From contig DGIT01000144.1 in NCBI GenBank assembly GCA_002386465.1, forward strand, positions 1 to 64,000: 64,000 nucleotides of DNA. The letters are read 5' to 3'. The position numbers and the translations under genes are program-made. Numbering within the stretch: position 1 is the stretch's first letter; each line of letters starts with the position of its first letter. Positions 42,622 through 53,940 of the stretch are shown here, piece after piece. The DNA is from Burkholderiales bacterium UBA4615 (lineage in GTDB: Bacteria > Pseudomonadota > Gammaproteobacteria > Burkholderiales > Burkholderiaceae_E). The notes beneath the pieces are model-generated. The model was not told the origin of the DNA and made no database searches. It saw only the letters and a program-made list of their open reading frames with translations.

Positions 42622-43098
42622 ATGGATCTTCGCAAGCTGAAAACCCTAATCGATCTGGTGGCCGAGTCCGGCATCGCCGAACTTGAAATTACCGAGGGCG
42701 ACGGCAAGGTGCGCATCGTCAAGGGGCCACAAGGGCAGGCGCCAGGCTACTACCCTCCCCCCGTGATGGCAGTGGCCCCGCAGGCCGCACCAGCAGCCGC
42801 GATGCCGGCTGCGGCGCCCACCAGCGCAGCCCCAGCTGCCGAAGCCGCGCCCGCAGCACCGTCGGGCCATGTGGTGAAGTCGCCAATGGTGGGGACCTTC
42901 TACCGCTCCGCCAATCCCAATTCGGCACCCTTCGCCGAGGTGGGCGCTTCGGTGAAGGCCGGCGAGACGCTGTGCATCATCGAAGCCATGAAGCTGATGA
43001 ACGAAATCGAATCGGACATGGCAGGCACCGTCAAAGCCATCCTCGTCGAGAACGGCCAGCCTGTTGAGTACGGACAGCCACTCTTCGTGATCGAGTGA
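42622..43098 (+). CDS. accB: Biotin carboxyl carrier protein of acetyl-CoA carboxylase
   Basis: The 158-residue product begins [17 protein letters not shown], typical for AccB. It has a flexible Ala/Pro-rich linker (about 45-80) and a C-terminal biotinyl domain with [10 protein letters not shown] and the EAMKLMNE motif, in which Lys124 is biotinylated. It carries carboxybiotin between AccC and the carboxyltransferase. GGAAAG lies upstream of ATG 42622. accC follows 4 bp after the stop. The linker is almost pure Ala, Pro, Thr and Ser. Confidence 0.96.
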   Translation: MDLRKLKTLIDLVAESGIAELEITEGDGKVRIVKGPQGQAPGYYPPPVMAVAPQAAPAAAMPAAAPTSAAPAAEAAPAAPSGHVVKSPMVGTFYRSANPNSAPFAEVGASVKAGETLCIIEAMKLMNEIESDMAGTVKAILVENGQPVEYGQPLFVIE

Positions 43099-43102
43099 GC
43101 CC

Positions 43103-44452
43103 ATGTTCGACAAGATCCTGATCGCCAACCGCGGCGAGATCGCCCTGCGTATCCAGCGGGCATGCCGGGAACTCGGCATCAAGACGGTCGTGGTGCATTC
43201 CGAGGCCGACACCGAAGCCAAGTACGTGAAGCTCGCCGACGAGTCGGTGTGCATCGGTCCTGCGCCATCGCGCGAAAGCTACCTCAACATACCGGCGATC
43301 ATCAGTGCGGCAGAGGTCACCGATTCCGAGGCAATCCACCCGGGCTACGGATTCCTCTCTGAAAACGCTGACTTTGCAGAGCGGGTTGAGAAGAGCGGAT
43401 TCGTGTTCATCGGTCCCAAACCCGAGTCGATCCGCATCATGGGCGACAAGGTCAGTGCAAAGGACGCGATGCGCGCTGCGGGCGTACCGGTGGTACCGGG
43501 CTCAGAGGGTGCTTTGCCGGAAGACCCGAAGGAAATCGTCCGGATTGCCCGTGCCGTGGGCTACCCGGTGATCATCAAGGCGTCGGGCGGCGGCGGCGGG
43601 CGCGGCATGCGCGTGGTGAATACCGAGGCGGCGCTCCTGCATGCGGTGACCACCACACGCAGTGAAGCAGGCGCGGCCTTCGGCAACCCCGCGGTCTATC
43701 TCGAGAAGTTTCTGGAAAATCCGCGTCACATCGAAATTCAGGTGCTGGCCGATTCGTTTAAGCATGCTGTCTATCTGGGCGAGCGCGACTGCTCCATGCA
43801 GCGGCGTCACCAGAAGGTGATTGAGGAAGCGCCCGCGCCGGGTATCAACCGGCGCCTGATCGATCGGATCGGGGCCCGATGTGCCGACGCCTGTCGCAAG
43901 ATCGGTTACCGGGGCGCCGGCACATTCGAATTTCTGTTCGAAGACGGCGAGTTCTATTTCATCGAGATGAACACGCGTGTGCAGGTTGAGCATCCTGTCA
44001 CTGAGCAGATCACAGGCATCGACATCGTGCAGGAGCAGATCCGGATCGCGGCTGGCGAAGCGCTGCGCTTCAGGCAACGCGACATCCAGATTCGCGGGCA
44101 CGCAATCGAATGCCGGATCAATGCCGAGGACCCATACAAATTCACGCCCTCACCCGGGCGAATCACGGCCTGGCATCCGCCCGGCGGACCAGGCATTCGT
44201 GTGGACTCCCATGCGTACGCCAATTATTTCGTGCCGCCGAATTACGATTCGATGATCGGCAAGGTCATTGCCACGGGCGATACCCGCGAGCAGGCACTGA
44301 GACGTATGCGCATCGCACTCTCTGAGATGGTGGTGGAAGGCATCCTGACCAATCTGCCGCTGCACCGCGAGTTGCTCGCCGATTCCAGCTTCGTGGCGGG
44401 AGGCACCTCGATTCATTATCTCGAGAACAAGCTCGCCGAGCGTAAGCACTGA
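43103..44452 (+). CDS. accC: Biotin carboxylase subunit of acetyl-CoA carboxylase
   Basis: The 449-residue product begins [17 protein letters not shown] and shows the ATP-grasp domain: [68 protein letters not shown] and [13 protein letters not shown]. It carboxylates biotin on AccB using ATP and bicarbonate. Length and motifs are full. It is 4 bp after accB and 11 bp before prmA. The carboxyltransferase subunits are not in the window. Confidence 0.97.
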   Translation: MFDKILIANRGEIALRIQRACRELGIKTVVVHSEADTEAKYVKLADESVCIGPAPSRESYLNIPAIISAAEVTDSEAIHPGYGFLSENADFAERVEKSGFVFIGPKPESIRIMGDKVSAKDAMRAAGVPVVPGSEGALPEDPKEIVRIARAVGYPVIIKASGGGGGRGMRVVNTEAALLHAVTTTRSEAGAAFGNPAVYLEKFLENPRHIEIQVLADSFKHAVYLGERDCSMQRRHQKVIEEAPAPGINRRLIDRIGARCADACRKIGYRGAGTFEFLFEDGEFYFIEMNTRVQVEHPVTEQITGIDIVQEQIRIAAGEALRFRQRDIQIRGHAIECRINAEDPYKFTPSPGRITAWHPPGGPGIRVDSHAYANYFVPPNYDSMIGKVIATGDTREQALRRMRIALSEMVVEGILTNLPLHRELLADSSFVAGGTSIHYLENKLAERKH

Positions 44453-44463
44453 CGCGATCAGCC

Positions 44464-45369
44464 ATGGCAGGCTGGCGCGAAGTGGTCATCGAGGTCGGAC
44501 GGGAAGAGGCCGAGCCCTGGAGCGATGCGCTGATCGAGGCGGGAGCGCTGTCTGTCCAGGCCGATGATGCCGATGCGGAATCGCCCGATGAGCAACCGCT
44601 CTATGGCGAGCCAGGCATGCCGGCCGCGCAGCCAAGCACCGTGCCCGGCTGGAACCGCACCGTCCTGTCTGCTCTCATCGAGGAAACGGACGACCCCGCT
44701 GCCCTGCTGCAAGCGGCGGCTGATGCGCTGGGGCGTGCTGCACCGGCCGCCCTGCAGGTGCGCACTGTGGCCGATCGCGACTGGGTGGCGCTGACGCAGT
44801 CGCAGTTCGATCCGATCGACATTGGCGAGCGGCTCGTCATCACGCCCAGTTGGCACACCTCAGACAGCGGACGCATCGCCATCGTGCTGGACCCTGGCCT
44901 CGCCTTCGGCACCGGCAGTCATCCGACAACGCAGCTGTGCCTCCAATGGCTCGAGCGCTCCATGCCCGCGGGCGCGCGCATCATCGACTACGGCTGCGGC
45001 TCGGGCATTCTTGCGATTGCTGCGGCCAGGCTGGGCGCGCGCGAGGTGGTCGGCATTGATATTGACCCCCAAGCCCTGATCGCCACCCGCGACAACGCGT
45101 TGCGCAACCAGGTGGCAGTCACAGTGCAGGGGTCCGATGCCCCGGCCCCAGCGCCGGCCCAGGTGGTGGTTGCCAATATTCTGTCCAGTCCGCTCAAGCT
45201 CCTGGCTCCGGTCCTGATTGACCTGGTGCAACCGGGTGGTCATCTGGTGCTCTCAGGTGTGCTCGAGCGTCAAATCGACGAGGTCGCTCAGGCCTATGGC
45301 CCACGCATGATGCTGCACACCGACGCGGTCGCTGAAGGCTGGGCTTGTCTGGTCGGCATCAAAGCCTGA
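44464..45369 (+). CDS. prmA: Ribosomal protein L11 methyltransferase
   Basis: The 301-residue product has an N-terminal substrate-recognition domain (WREVVIEVGREEAEPWSDAL, ALSVQADDAD) and a C-terminal SAM domain with LAFGTGSHPTTQLCLQWL, DYGCGSGILAIAAARLGA, GIDIDPQALIATRDNA and VVANILSSPL (the catalytic NxL/P-type loop). PrmA trimethylates L11. The gene lies 11 bp after accC, its usual position in this group, and 12 bp before the zinc-ribbon gene. Confidence 0.96.
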   Translation: MAGWREVVIEVGREEAEPWSDALIEAGALSVQADDADAESPDEQPLYGEPGMPAAQPSTVPGWNRTVLSALIEETDDPAALLQAAADALGRAAPAALQVRTVADRDWVALTQSQFDPIDIGERLVITPSWHTSDSGRIAIVLDPGLAFGTGSHPTTQLCLQWLERSMPAGARIIDYGCGSGILAIAAARLGAREVVGIDIDPQALIATRDNALRNQVAVTVQGSDAPAPAPAQVVVANILSSPLKLLAPVLIDLVQPGGHLVLSGVLERQIDEVAQAYGPRMMLHTDAVAEGWACLVGIKA

Positions 45370-45381
45370 TGATCGTTGGCC

Positions 45382-46647
45382 ATGACGCTAGCGACCACCT
45401 GCCCGAGTTGCCGCACGAGCTTCAAGGTCGTTCCTGACCAGCTCAAGCTGCGTCGTGGTCTGGTGCGGTGCGGAAAATGTGAGCATGTGTTTTCCGGTAT
45501 CGACTTCCTGACCTATGTAGAGCCGGCCGACACGCGCGCATCGCTGCAGGCGCCGCCCGGCAGCTTGCCTGAGCGGTCTCCTGCCGTGCGCATCCCGACC
45601 CCTGAGGGCACGACGATTCTCGCTGCTGCACGGGTGCGAGCGGTCCAGGCGACACTCGCGTCGGCACAAGCCATGCAGGCGTCACCGTCAGCACCGGAGC
45701 CCTCGACGGGTGCAGTCGATCCAAACACGGATCTGAAGCTGACGGCTGATCCGATGCGTGATCGCACCGACGCGCTGCACACCGCGTTTTTCATCCCGGA
45801 TACGGACTTCGGGGCCCACACGATTGATGGCTACGAAGCGGCGTCCGCTGCACCCCGGCAGGCAGGCACGCCGCAGCCCGGTATGCCTTCATCGGGAATG
45901 CCTTCGTCAAGCCCCGCTCACTCGAGCGCGCCACAAGCACCAGCCAGCGCATCGCCGGAGCGACTCACACCGTCGCGAGAGCCACGCCCCTTTACACCTT
46001 TCGAGCCACATGAGCCCGAAGCGGTCGAATCCATCACGCTGACGTCGACACCCGCTGCCGCCGAGTTGCCGGATTCGCCCATGACGACCGCCGAACCCGC
46101 GCCCTCTTCGGTGGCAGACGCCCCATTGTGGACGCCAACCGTGCAGGCCGATGACACCCTTGCCGAACCTGCACGATCTCGGTGGCCAACCCTGGCGGCC
46201 GCAGCCGTCCTGGCCACCGCACTGGGCGCACAGGCGCTCGTCGGTTGGCGAGACGACATCGCTGCGCGGCTGCCAGCGCTTGCTCCACTGCTGTCGCAGG
46301 TCATGAGCGTCTTCGGATGGTCAGTCGCTTCGCCACGCAATCGTGATGCGCTGAGCATCGAATCGTTTGAATTGCGCGCCGGCAATACCGCAGGCGAATT
46401 CGAATTGTCGGCACTGCTAAGTAATCGTGCCGCCTATCCGGTGGCCCTTCCAGCGTTGGAGCTCACGCTCAAAGACAGCGCAGGCGGGGTCATGCTCAGA
46501 AAAGTGTTGACCGCAGCAGACTACTCAAATGCGTCGCAGAATGCGGCCTCTCCACTGCCAGGTCGCTCCGAGCGCGCGGTGCGCGTGCAGATGGCGCTCA
46601 ACGGCCCTGCTCCAGCTGGCTATTCTGCCGATCTCTTCTATCCCTGA
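45382..46647 (+). CDS. Zinc-ribbon and DUF3426 domain membrane protein
   Basis: The 421-residue product begins with an MJ0042-type zinc ribbon, CPSCRTSFKVVPDQL...RCGKCEHVF (Cys-x2-Cys pairs). A long disordered Pro/Ser/Ala linker (about 60-270, with a repeated GMPSS unit) and a transmembrane helix (LAAAAVLATALGAQALVGW) follow. The C-terminal DUF3426 domain (LSIESFELRAGNTAGEFELSALLSNRAAYPV, then SGRSERAVRVQM-like end) closes the protein. Its function is unknown; the cytoplasmic zinc ribbon and periplasmic domain suggest a link across the inner membrane. The start at 45382 is ATG; a TTG at 45376 is in frame. It follows prmA as in other Burkholderiales. Confidence 0.9.
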   Translation: MTLATTCPSCRTSFKVVPDQLKLRRGLVRCGKCEHVFSGIDFLTYVEPADTRASLQAPPGSLPERSPAVRIPTPEGTTILAAARVRAVQATLASAQAMQASPSAPEPSTGAVDPNTDLKLTADPMRDRTDALHTAFFIPDTDFGAHTIDGYEAASAAPRQAGTPQPGMPSSGMPSSSPAHSSAPQAPASASPERLTPSREPRPFTPFEPHEPEAVESITLTSTPAAAELPDSPMTTAEPAPSSVADAPLWTPTVQADDTLAEPARSRWPTLAAAAVLATALGAQALVGWRDDIAARLPALAPLLSQVMSVFGWSVASPRNRDALSIESFELRAGNTAGEFELSALLSNRAAYPVALPALELTLKDSAGGVMLRKVLTAADYSNASQNAASPLPGRSERAVRVQMALNGPAPAGYSADLFYP

Positions 46648-46675
46648 CTCCGACTTTACGAACTGCCTTCACGAC

Positions 46676-47614
46676 ATGACTGCGACTCGCGTACTTATCA
46701 GTGGTTCGATGGCTTACGACACCATCATGGTCTTCGATGGTCACTTCAAAGACCATATCCTGCCCGATCGCGTGCACATGCTGAACGTGTCATTTCTGGC
46801 GCCCCGGCTGAAGCGCGAATTCGGCGGTTGCGCGGCCAATATTGCCTACACGCTCAATGGTCTGGGCGGCTCGGCCTGCGTACTGGCTGCTGTGGGTAGC
46901 GATGGGGCCGATTACGTGAAAAGGCTGTCGGCGATGGGCATCGACACGTCACTGATCCTGCAGTGCGCCGACCATTACACCGCGCAGGCTTTTATCACCA
47001 CCGATCTTTCAGACAATCAGATTTCGGCCTTCCATCCGGGTGCGATGGGGCGCGCTCATGAAGTGGCGGCGCCATCCACAGCAGCGTGGGGGATTGTGGC
47101 GCCCAATGGGAAGGACGCCATGTTGCGTCATGCGCGCGAGTTCTCCACCTCGGGCACACCCTGGATCTTCGATCCGGGCCAGGCCTTGCCGATGTTTTCC
47201 GGCGATGAATTGCGAGCACTGCTTGCTCAGGCCCATGCACTGACCGTGAACGATTACGAGAGCAAGCTGCTAAGCGAAAAGACCGGCCTGAGCGAGACTG
47301 ACATTGCCGCAAGCGTGGCTACACAAGTCGTGACGATGGGCGGGGACGGTTGCCTGATTCGCCAGGATGGCAAAACAGAGCGCGTGGCCGCGGCGAAGAT
47401 CACGCGCGCCGCAGACCCGACCGGCTGTGGCGATGCGTTTCGAGGAGGCTTGCTCTATGCGCTGTCGCGCAATCTTGGATGGCAGACAGCTGTGCGTTTG
47501 GGCAGTGTCATGGGAGCCATCAAGATCGAACATGATGGCCCGCAAAACCACCCGGTCACGCGCGACGAAGCGGCGCGTCGCTATCAGGCGAACTACGGCG
47601 CTGCGCCCTGGTAG
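46676..47614 (+). CDS. PfkB-family carbohydrate/nucleoside kinase
   Basis: The 312-residue product has the ribokinase fold: VLISGSMAYDTIMVF, the Gly-rich FGGCAANIAYTLNGLGG, AVGSDGADYV, VTMGGDGCLIRQDG and the signature DPTGCGDAFRGGLLYAL with the catalytic Asp. The start and length resemble bacterial adenosine-kinase-like or sugar kinases; the substrate is not clear. It follows the DUF3426 gene by 28 bp and converges on yggT. The start at 46676 matches the family N-terminus; earlier codons read through the upstream gene. Confidence 0.92.
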   Translation: MTATRVLISGSMAYDTIMVFDGHFKDHILPDRVHMLNVSFLAPRLKREFGGCAANIAYTLNGLGGSACVLAAVGSDGADYVKRLSAMGIDTSLILQCADHYTAQAFITTDLSDNQISAFHPGAMGRAHEVAAPSTAAWGIVAPNGKDAMLRHAREFSTSGTPWIFDPGQALPMFSGDELRALLAQAHALTVNDYESKLLSEKTGLSETDIAASVATQVVTMGGDGCLIRQDGKTERVAAAKITRAADPTGCGDAFRGGLLYALSRNLGWQTAVRLGSVMGAIKIEHDGPQNHPVTRDEAARRYQANYGAAPW

Positions 47615-47648
47615 GTGGCAGACACAGACATCGCGATCGGCAGAGTCA

Positions 47649-48203
47649 TCAAGGCAGACGGACCGCGATGAAACCTGGGTCGACGAACATCAGCAAAATT
47701 TGCAGCAAGATGATCAGCGCCAACGGGGAAAGATCCACGCCCCCGATCGGCGGAATGATCTTCTTGAAGGGCGCCAGCAAAGGTTGCGTGAGCTGAGCGA
47801 TAGCGGGAGCAAGAGGCGCAAAAGGATTGACCCAGGACAGAATAGCCTGAAGGATCACCAGTCCGATCGCAAGATAAATCACTGAGCGGGCCAGCCAGAA
47901 AACCGCCCTCAACAACACCTCGCCTGGATTCGGGATTCGCCCCCCTGAGGCGAGAATCGCGAAGGTCAGTGAGACCAGTACTGCAATCAGCACCGCCGCC
48001 AGGACGCTCGCCCAATCCATCGTACGCGTGGGCGCGATCAACTTGCGCAAGGGCATGACCAACCAATCAGTCAGGGCGCTGAGGAACTGACTGATCGGAT
48101 TACGGGGATTCAGATGAAGCCGATGGCCGTAGGCCCTCAGCACGCAAGACACTGCGAGCAGGCTTCCGAGCGTTTCGATGAGCAACCACAGGATTTGAGC
48201 CAT
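47649..48203 (-). CDS. YggT family membrane protein
   Basis: The 184-residue product has two repeats of the YggT unit: two hydrophobic segments each followed by a short loop, FLSALTDWLVMPLRKLIAP in the first and ILSWVNPFAPLAPAIAQLTQPLLAPFKK (two parts) in the second, ending in a hydrophobic helix. The role of YggT is not well established; it has been linked to osmotic response and to cell division-related clusters. ATG 48203 has GGAGA 11 nt upstream. The terminator of the histone-like gene lies 20 bp upstream of it, so this gene needs its own promoter or read-through. Confidence 0.9.
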   Translation of the reverse strand: MAQILWLLIETLGSLLAVSCVLRAYGHRLHLNPRNPISQFLSALTDWLVMPLRKLIAPTRTMDWASVLAAVLIAVLVSLTFAILASGGRIPNPGEVLLRAVFWLARSVIYLAIGLVILQAILSWVNPFAPLAPAIAQLTQPLLAPFKKIIPPIGGVDLSPLALIILLQILLMFVDPGFIAVRLP

Positions 48204-48222
48204 TGCGCCGGGATTCTCCCAC

Positions 48223-48249
48223 AAAAAAAACGCGCCCCGAAGGGCGCGT
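48223..48249 (-). terminator. Intrinsic terminator of the histone-like gene
   Basis: The minus strand forms ACGCGCCC (reading 48249-48242) paired with GGGCGCGT (48237-48230) around a 4-base loop, followed by eight T residues (complement of 48223-48230). It lies 79 bp past the stop of the Ala/Lys-rich gene. It is a textbook rho-independent terminator. Confidence 0.9.
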
Positions 48250-48327
48250 GGGGCTGCTCAGGCAGGATCGTTGTGATGTGATGCGTTGATCCTGCCCGGG
48301 TCGGCCAACAAGGGCCGGCCTGTTCAA

Positions 48328-48795
48328 TCAGGGCTTGTTGCCGGTCGGAAAGGGCCAGGCTGCAGCCGGATTCAGAGGCTTTGCAGCAGCAGCCGGTCGC
48401 TCTGCCTTTTTGGCAGGCTTCTTGGCAGCTTTCTTGGCAGCAGGCTTCTTCGCGGCAGCAGGCTTCTTCGAGGCCGATTTCTTCGCTGCAGCTTTCTTCG
48501 CTGCAGGCTTCTTCGCGGCTGCTTTCTTGGCAGCGGGCTTCTTGGCAGCCGCTTTCTTGGCTGCAGGCTTTTTGGCCGCAGGCTTCTTCGCAGCGACTTT
48601 CTTCGCAGCAGGCTTCTTGGCGGCTACTTTCTTCGCAGCGGGCTTCTTCGCTGCGACTTTCTTGGCAGCCGGCTTCTTCGCGGCGGCCTTCTTAGCAGCC
48701 GGCTTCTTGGCAGCTACTTTCTTGGCGGCTGGTTTTTTGGCAGCGGGTTTCTTAGCGATGGGTTTCTTCGCAGCAGCTTTCTTGGCGGTGGCCAT
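48328..48795 (-). CDS. H1-like / HctB-type histone protein with Ala-Lys-Pro repeats
   Basis: The 155-residue product is almost only Ala, Lys, Pro and Val, starting [21 protein letters not shown] and made of pentapeptide-like units [10 protein letters not shown] and KKAAA. It is very basic and intrinsically disordered, like the C-terminal tails of eukaryotic H1 and the histone-like proteins of Bordetella and Chlamydia HctB. It should bind DNA without specificity and compact the nucleoid. AAGGAGTC lies just before the ATG, and a strong terminator follows. Only the last 18 residues ([16 protein letters not shown]) are non-repetitive. Repeat number is likely to vary between strains. Confidence 0.92.
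   Translation of the reverse strand: MATAKKAAAKKPIAKKPAAKKPAAKKVAAKKPAAKKAAAKKPAAKKVAAKKPAAKKVAAKKPAAKKVAAKKPAAKKPAAKKAAAKKPAAKKAAAKKPAAKKAAAKKSASKKPAAAKKPAAKKAAKKPAKKAERPAAAAKPLNPAAAWPFPTGNKP
48418..48786. repeat. Tandem 15-bp repeats encoding Lys-Lys-x-Ala-Ala units
   Basis: The stretch is an array of imperfect 15-bp units (plus-strand consensus CTTCTTGGCAGCNGG or CTTCTTCGCAGCNGG), in register with the pentapeptide repeats of the histone-like gene. Units differ mostly at third codon positions. The array is prone to replication slippage and to assembly collapse. Confidence 0.85.
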
Positions 48796-49182
48796 GGTAA
48801 GACTCCTTAGATTGGACTGATGATCATGGAAACCCGGTCGGGTGCGGGTTCAATCCCGATTCCCTGCGGGCTATTCATCGGCGCAAGAACGCATGCTGTG
48901 TTTCTTACGCTAATGAATGCGGTGGCATGTGTCGACCGTACGGGCCGGACACGAAAAAGGCGTCGGGCCTGAGGGCCGGACGCCTGCATGACATACGACG
49001 GTCGCGAGGGAATGTGGCGGGAGGTTTCATCGGGGCATCGCATGCTCAATGCAGGCGACTGACCCAGCGCAGTCCATACGCTTACGCGTTGTCTGCGCTG
49101 ATATTGGCCAAGTGAAACCCTTTGAATTCCCGTCAAATCGATTCCCGAGTGCGGTGAGCCGCAGTTCGCTTTCCTGCCGTGA
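48796..49182. other. Intergenic region between histone-like gene and nrdB
   Basis: This 387-bp stretch holds the ribosome-binding site and presumed promoter of the histone-like gene (48796-48930) and, at 48954-48984, the nrdB terminator. No coding frame of plausible composition was found. A T-arm-like CGGGTTCAATCCCG at 48845-48858 is not part of a tRNA. Confidence 0.6.
48954..48984 (-). terminator. Intrinsic terminator downstream of nrdB
   Basis: A GC-rich hairpin with arms 48959-48969 and 48974-48984 (GGCGTC plus GGCC pairing around TGAG, one internal mismatch) is followed on the minus strand by TTTTT (complement of 48954-48958). It lies about 200 bp beyond the nrdB stop, leaving an unusually long 3' untranslated region. 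Confidence 0.75.
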
Positions 49183-50373
49183 TCAGTCCCAACTCAACGC
49201 GCCACCCGTCTGATACTCGGTGACGCGTCGCTCAAAGAAGTTTTGTTCTTTTTTCAGATCAAGCATCTCGCTCATCCAGGGGAACGGATTTTCAGCTCCC
49301 GGGAAAAGCGGATCGAGACCGATCTGCTGAGCCCTGCGATTCGCGATGAACCGCAGATACTCTTTGAAGACAGAAGCATTCAGTCCGAGCACACCGCGCG
49401 GCATGGTGTCTTCGGCATAGCGGTACTCGAGTTCGACCGCCTGGTGGAACAGGCCCACGATTTCTTCGCGGAAGGCCGGTGTCCAGAGATGCGGATTTTC
49501 CAGCTTGATGGTGTTGATGAGGTCGATGCCGAAATTGCAGTGCATCGACTCGTCGCGCAGGATGTACTGATACTGCTCTGCCGCGCCGATCATCTTGTTC
49601 TGACGGCCCAGCGCGAGGATCTGAACGAACCCTACGTAAAAGAAGAGACCTTCCATCAGGCAAGCAAAGACGATCAGCGATCTCAGGAGCTTCTGATCGT
49701 TTTCAGGGGTGCCCGTTACAAAATCCGGGTTGGTCAGCGTATCGATGAACGGGATGAGGAACTCATCCTTGTCACGAATCGACTTGACCTCGTGGTACGC
49801 ATTGAATACTTCGCCTTCGTCCAAGCCCAGCGATTCGACGATGTACTGATACGCGTGGGTATGGATGGCCTCTTCAAAAGCCTGTCGCAGAAGGAACTGG
49901 CGGCACTCGGGCGCACTGATGTGCCGGTAGGTCCCGAGCACAATGTTGTTGGCTGCAAGCGAATCGGCCGTGACGAAAAATCCGAGGTTGCGTTTGATCA
50001 GGCGGCGCTCGTCTTCCGACAGACCATTAGGATTTTTCCAGAGCGCGATGTCGCGCTCCATGTTGATTTCCTGCGGCATCCAGTGGTTGGCGCAGCCAGC
50101 GAGGTACTTCTCCCAGGCCCATTTGTACTTGAACGGCACAAGCTGGTTGACATCAGCCGAGCCGTTAATGATGCGCTTGTCTTCAACACGGACGCGACGG
50201 GTATCGCGCGAGATTTGTGTGGCGGTGTGCAGGCGGGAAGCATCGCTGGCCACCGCTTGGGCGGGCGATACGGGCACCGACCGCGAGAAAAGATCGGCAG
50301 CGGCAGGCACAGCTGCCAGGGCGGCAGCAGGCTTAAACGTGTTGGCAGGAACGGAATCTTCCCAGGAAAGCAT
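49183..50373 (-). CDS. nrdB: Class Ia ribonucleoside-diphosphate reductase beta subunit
   Basis: The 396-residue product is a ferritin-like R2 protein. Metal ligands and radical site can be read as Asp137 (VTADSLA), then [13 protein letters not shown] with Glu168, His171 and the radical Tyr175, and the second half ligands in [10 protein letters not shown]. The C-terminus GGALSWD is the peptide that docks to NrdA. The first 60 residues form an Ala/Pro-rich extension absent from E. coli NrdB. The gene follows nrdA on the minus strand after 242 bp that contain a 13-bp inverted repeat and a TTGACA promoter candidate, so it may be transcribed both with nrdA and separately. Confidence 0.96.
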   Translation of the reverse strand: MLSWEDSVPANTFKPAAALAAVPAAADLFSRSVPVSPAQAVASDASRLHTATQISRDTRRVRVEDKRIINGSADVNQLVPFKYKWAWEKYLAGCANHWMPQEINMERDIALWKNPNGLSEDERRLIKRNLGFFVTADSLAANNIVLGTYRHISAPECRQFLLRQAFEEAIHTHAYQYIVESLGLDEGEVFNAYHEVKSIRDKDEFLIPFIDTLTNPDFVTGTPENDQKLLRSLIVFACLMEGLFFYVGFVQILALGRQNKMIGAAEQYQYILRDESMHCNFGIDLINTIKLENPHLWTPAFREEIVGLFHQAVELEYRYAEDTMPRGVLGLNASVFKEYLRFIANRRAQQIGLDPLFPGAENPFPWMSEMLDLKKEQNFFERRVTEYQTGGALSWD

Positions 50374-50419
50374 TTAATGTCTCGCTTCAGAATGAGCAGG
50401 TAACTGCTTGACCCGACGC

Positions 50420-50451
50420 AAGATTCGGCTGTTATGCACAGCCCGAATCTT
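50420..50451. repeat. 13-bp near-perfect inverted repeat between nrdA and nrdB
   Basis: AAGATTCGGCTGT (50420-50432) pairs with ACAGCCCGAATCTT (50438-50451) with a single bulged C around a 5-base loop. It lies 46 nt before the nrdB start in the transcribed strand. No T run follows on either side, so it is unlikely to be a terminator. It could stabilise or be a processing point of the nrdB message. Confidence 0.7.
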
Positions 50452-50537
50452 ACGGCGCACGTCGGGTGCTTGCAACGGGTTGGTACTTACAAACTTGACT
50501 TCGCGCAGAAATACATGGCGCCCATACAACAGTATTT

Positions 50538-50567
50538 TCTAGACTCACAAAACGTCTCGCCTGTCAA
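50538..50567 (-). promoter_or_regulatory. Candidate sigma-70 promoter for nrdB
   Basis: On the minus strand a consensus -35 TTGACA (complement of 50562-50567) is followed after 18 bp by TCTAGA (50543-50538) as a poor -10. It would give a transcript with a leader of about 160 nt including the 13-bp inverted repeat. Confidence 0.4.
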
Positions 50568-50615
50568 GGCCACGGCGTTTTGACGAATCTCGCGCTTGGT
50601 AGACGCCTTAGAACG

Positions 50616-53558
<2,943 letters not shown>

Positions 53559-53699
53559 GGGATGGTGACTCCAGATGATTGTTTCGAAGGCCCGTTCTGG
53601 CGGGGTCTGACTGTGTCGCGAAGCGCTTCCTGCAACCGGATGGCCATGATTGGCGCCATCCTGATGGCCGGTTACTGCAAAAACCTCGCCCGTGCCGGT

Positions 53700-53718
53700 C
53701 CGAGACGAAGTGTCTCGG
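53700..53718. other. Hairpin in the nrdA leader
   Basis: Perfect 7-bp arms, CCGAGAC (53700-53706) and GTCTCGG (53712-53718), close a 5-base loop just downstream of the first NrdR-like box in the nrdA transcript direction. Its role is unknown; it lies between the operator and the nrdA ribosome-binding site. Confidence 0.45.
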
Positions 53719-53719
53719 G

Positions 53720-53785
53720 GCACTAGATGTAGGGTCAGGGCGATTGATTCGATCTAATTCTAGTGCCTCGATGATTGAATCGCAA
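53720..53785 (-). promoter_or_regulatory. nrdA promoter with two NrdR-box-like sites
   Basis: On the minus strand TTGCGA (complement of 53780-53785), a 17-bp spacer and TAGAAT (complement of 53757-53762) form a good sigma-70 promoter. Two sites with the NrdR core CTA-N4-TAG lie at 53720-53735 and 53751-53766, with centres 31 bp apart (three helical turns), the spacing known for NrdR pairs. The second overlaps the -10. The outer bases match the NrdR consensus only partly. The remaining 53786-53940 contains a hairpin GCGAGG-CTT-CCTCGC (53827-53841) and no gene. Confidence 0.6.
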
Positions 53786-53940
53786 GTCTCGATGAAACAA
53801 ATTGTTCTTGCTCGCTCAGTGCTTTAGCGAGGCTTCCTCGCAGACCGCATGGAGTCTTGCTGCGGATCGCTCCCCCTGCTCTGGGCCTCGGTTTCCAAGC
53901 GACTTCGCCCGCTAACGCAACTCAGATGGGGCTTTCGACG

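Noticed and set aside
48328..48795. CRISPR-like array
   Set aside because: The regular repeats are 15-bp coding units without spacers, in frame with a basic protein.
48335..48820. 161-residue plus-strand frame rich in Ala, Phe and Leu
   Set aside because: It is the mirror of the 15-bp repeats of the histone-like gene on the other strand, has no ribosome-binding site, and the minus-strand gene has both a good start signal and a terminator.
48845..48858. tRNA T-arm-like sequence CGGGTTCAATCCCG upstream of the histone-like gene
   Set aside because: No acceptor, D-arm or anticodon arm can be built around it on either strand, and it lies in a gene leader.
49243..50403. 386-residue plus-strand open frame opposite nrdB
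   Set aside because: It is a by-product of GC-rich codon use on the antisense strand of a well-conserved gene; no family motif is visible.
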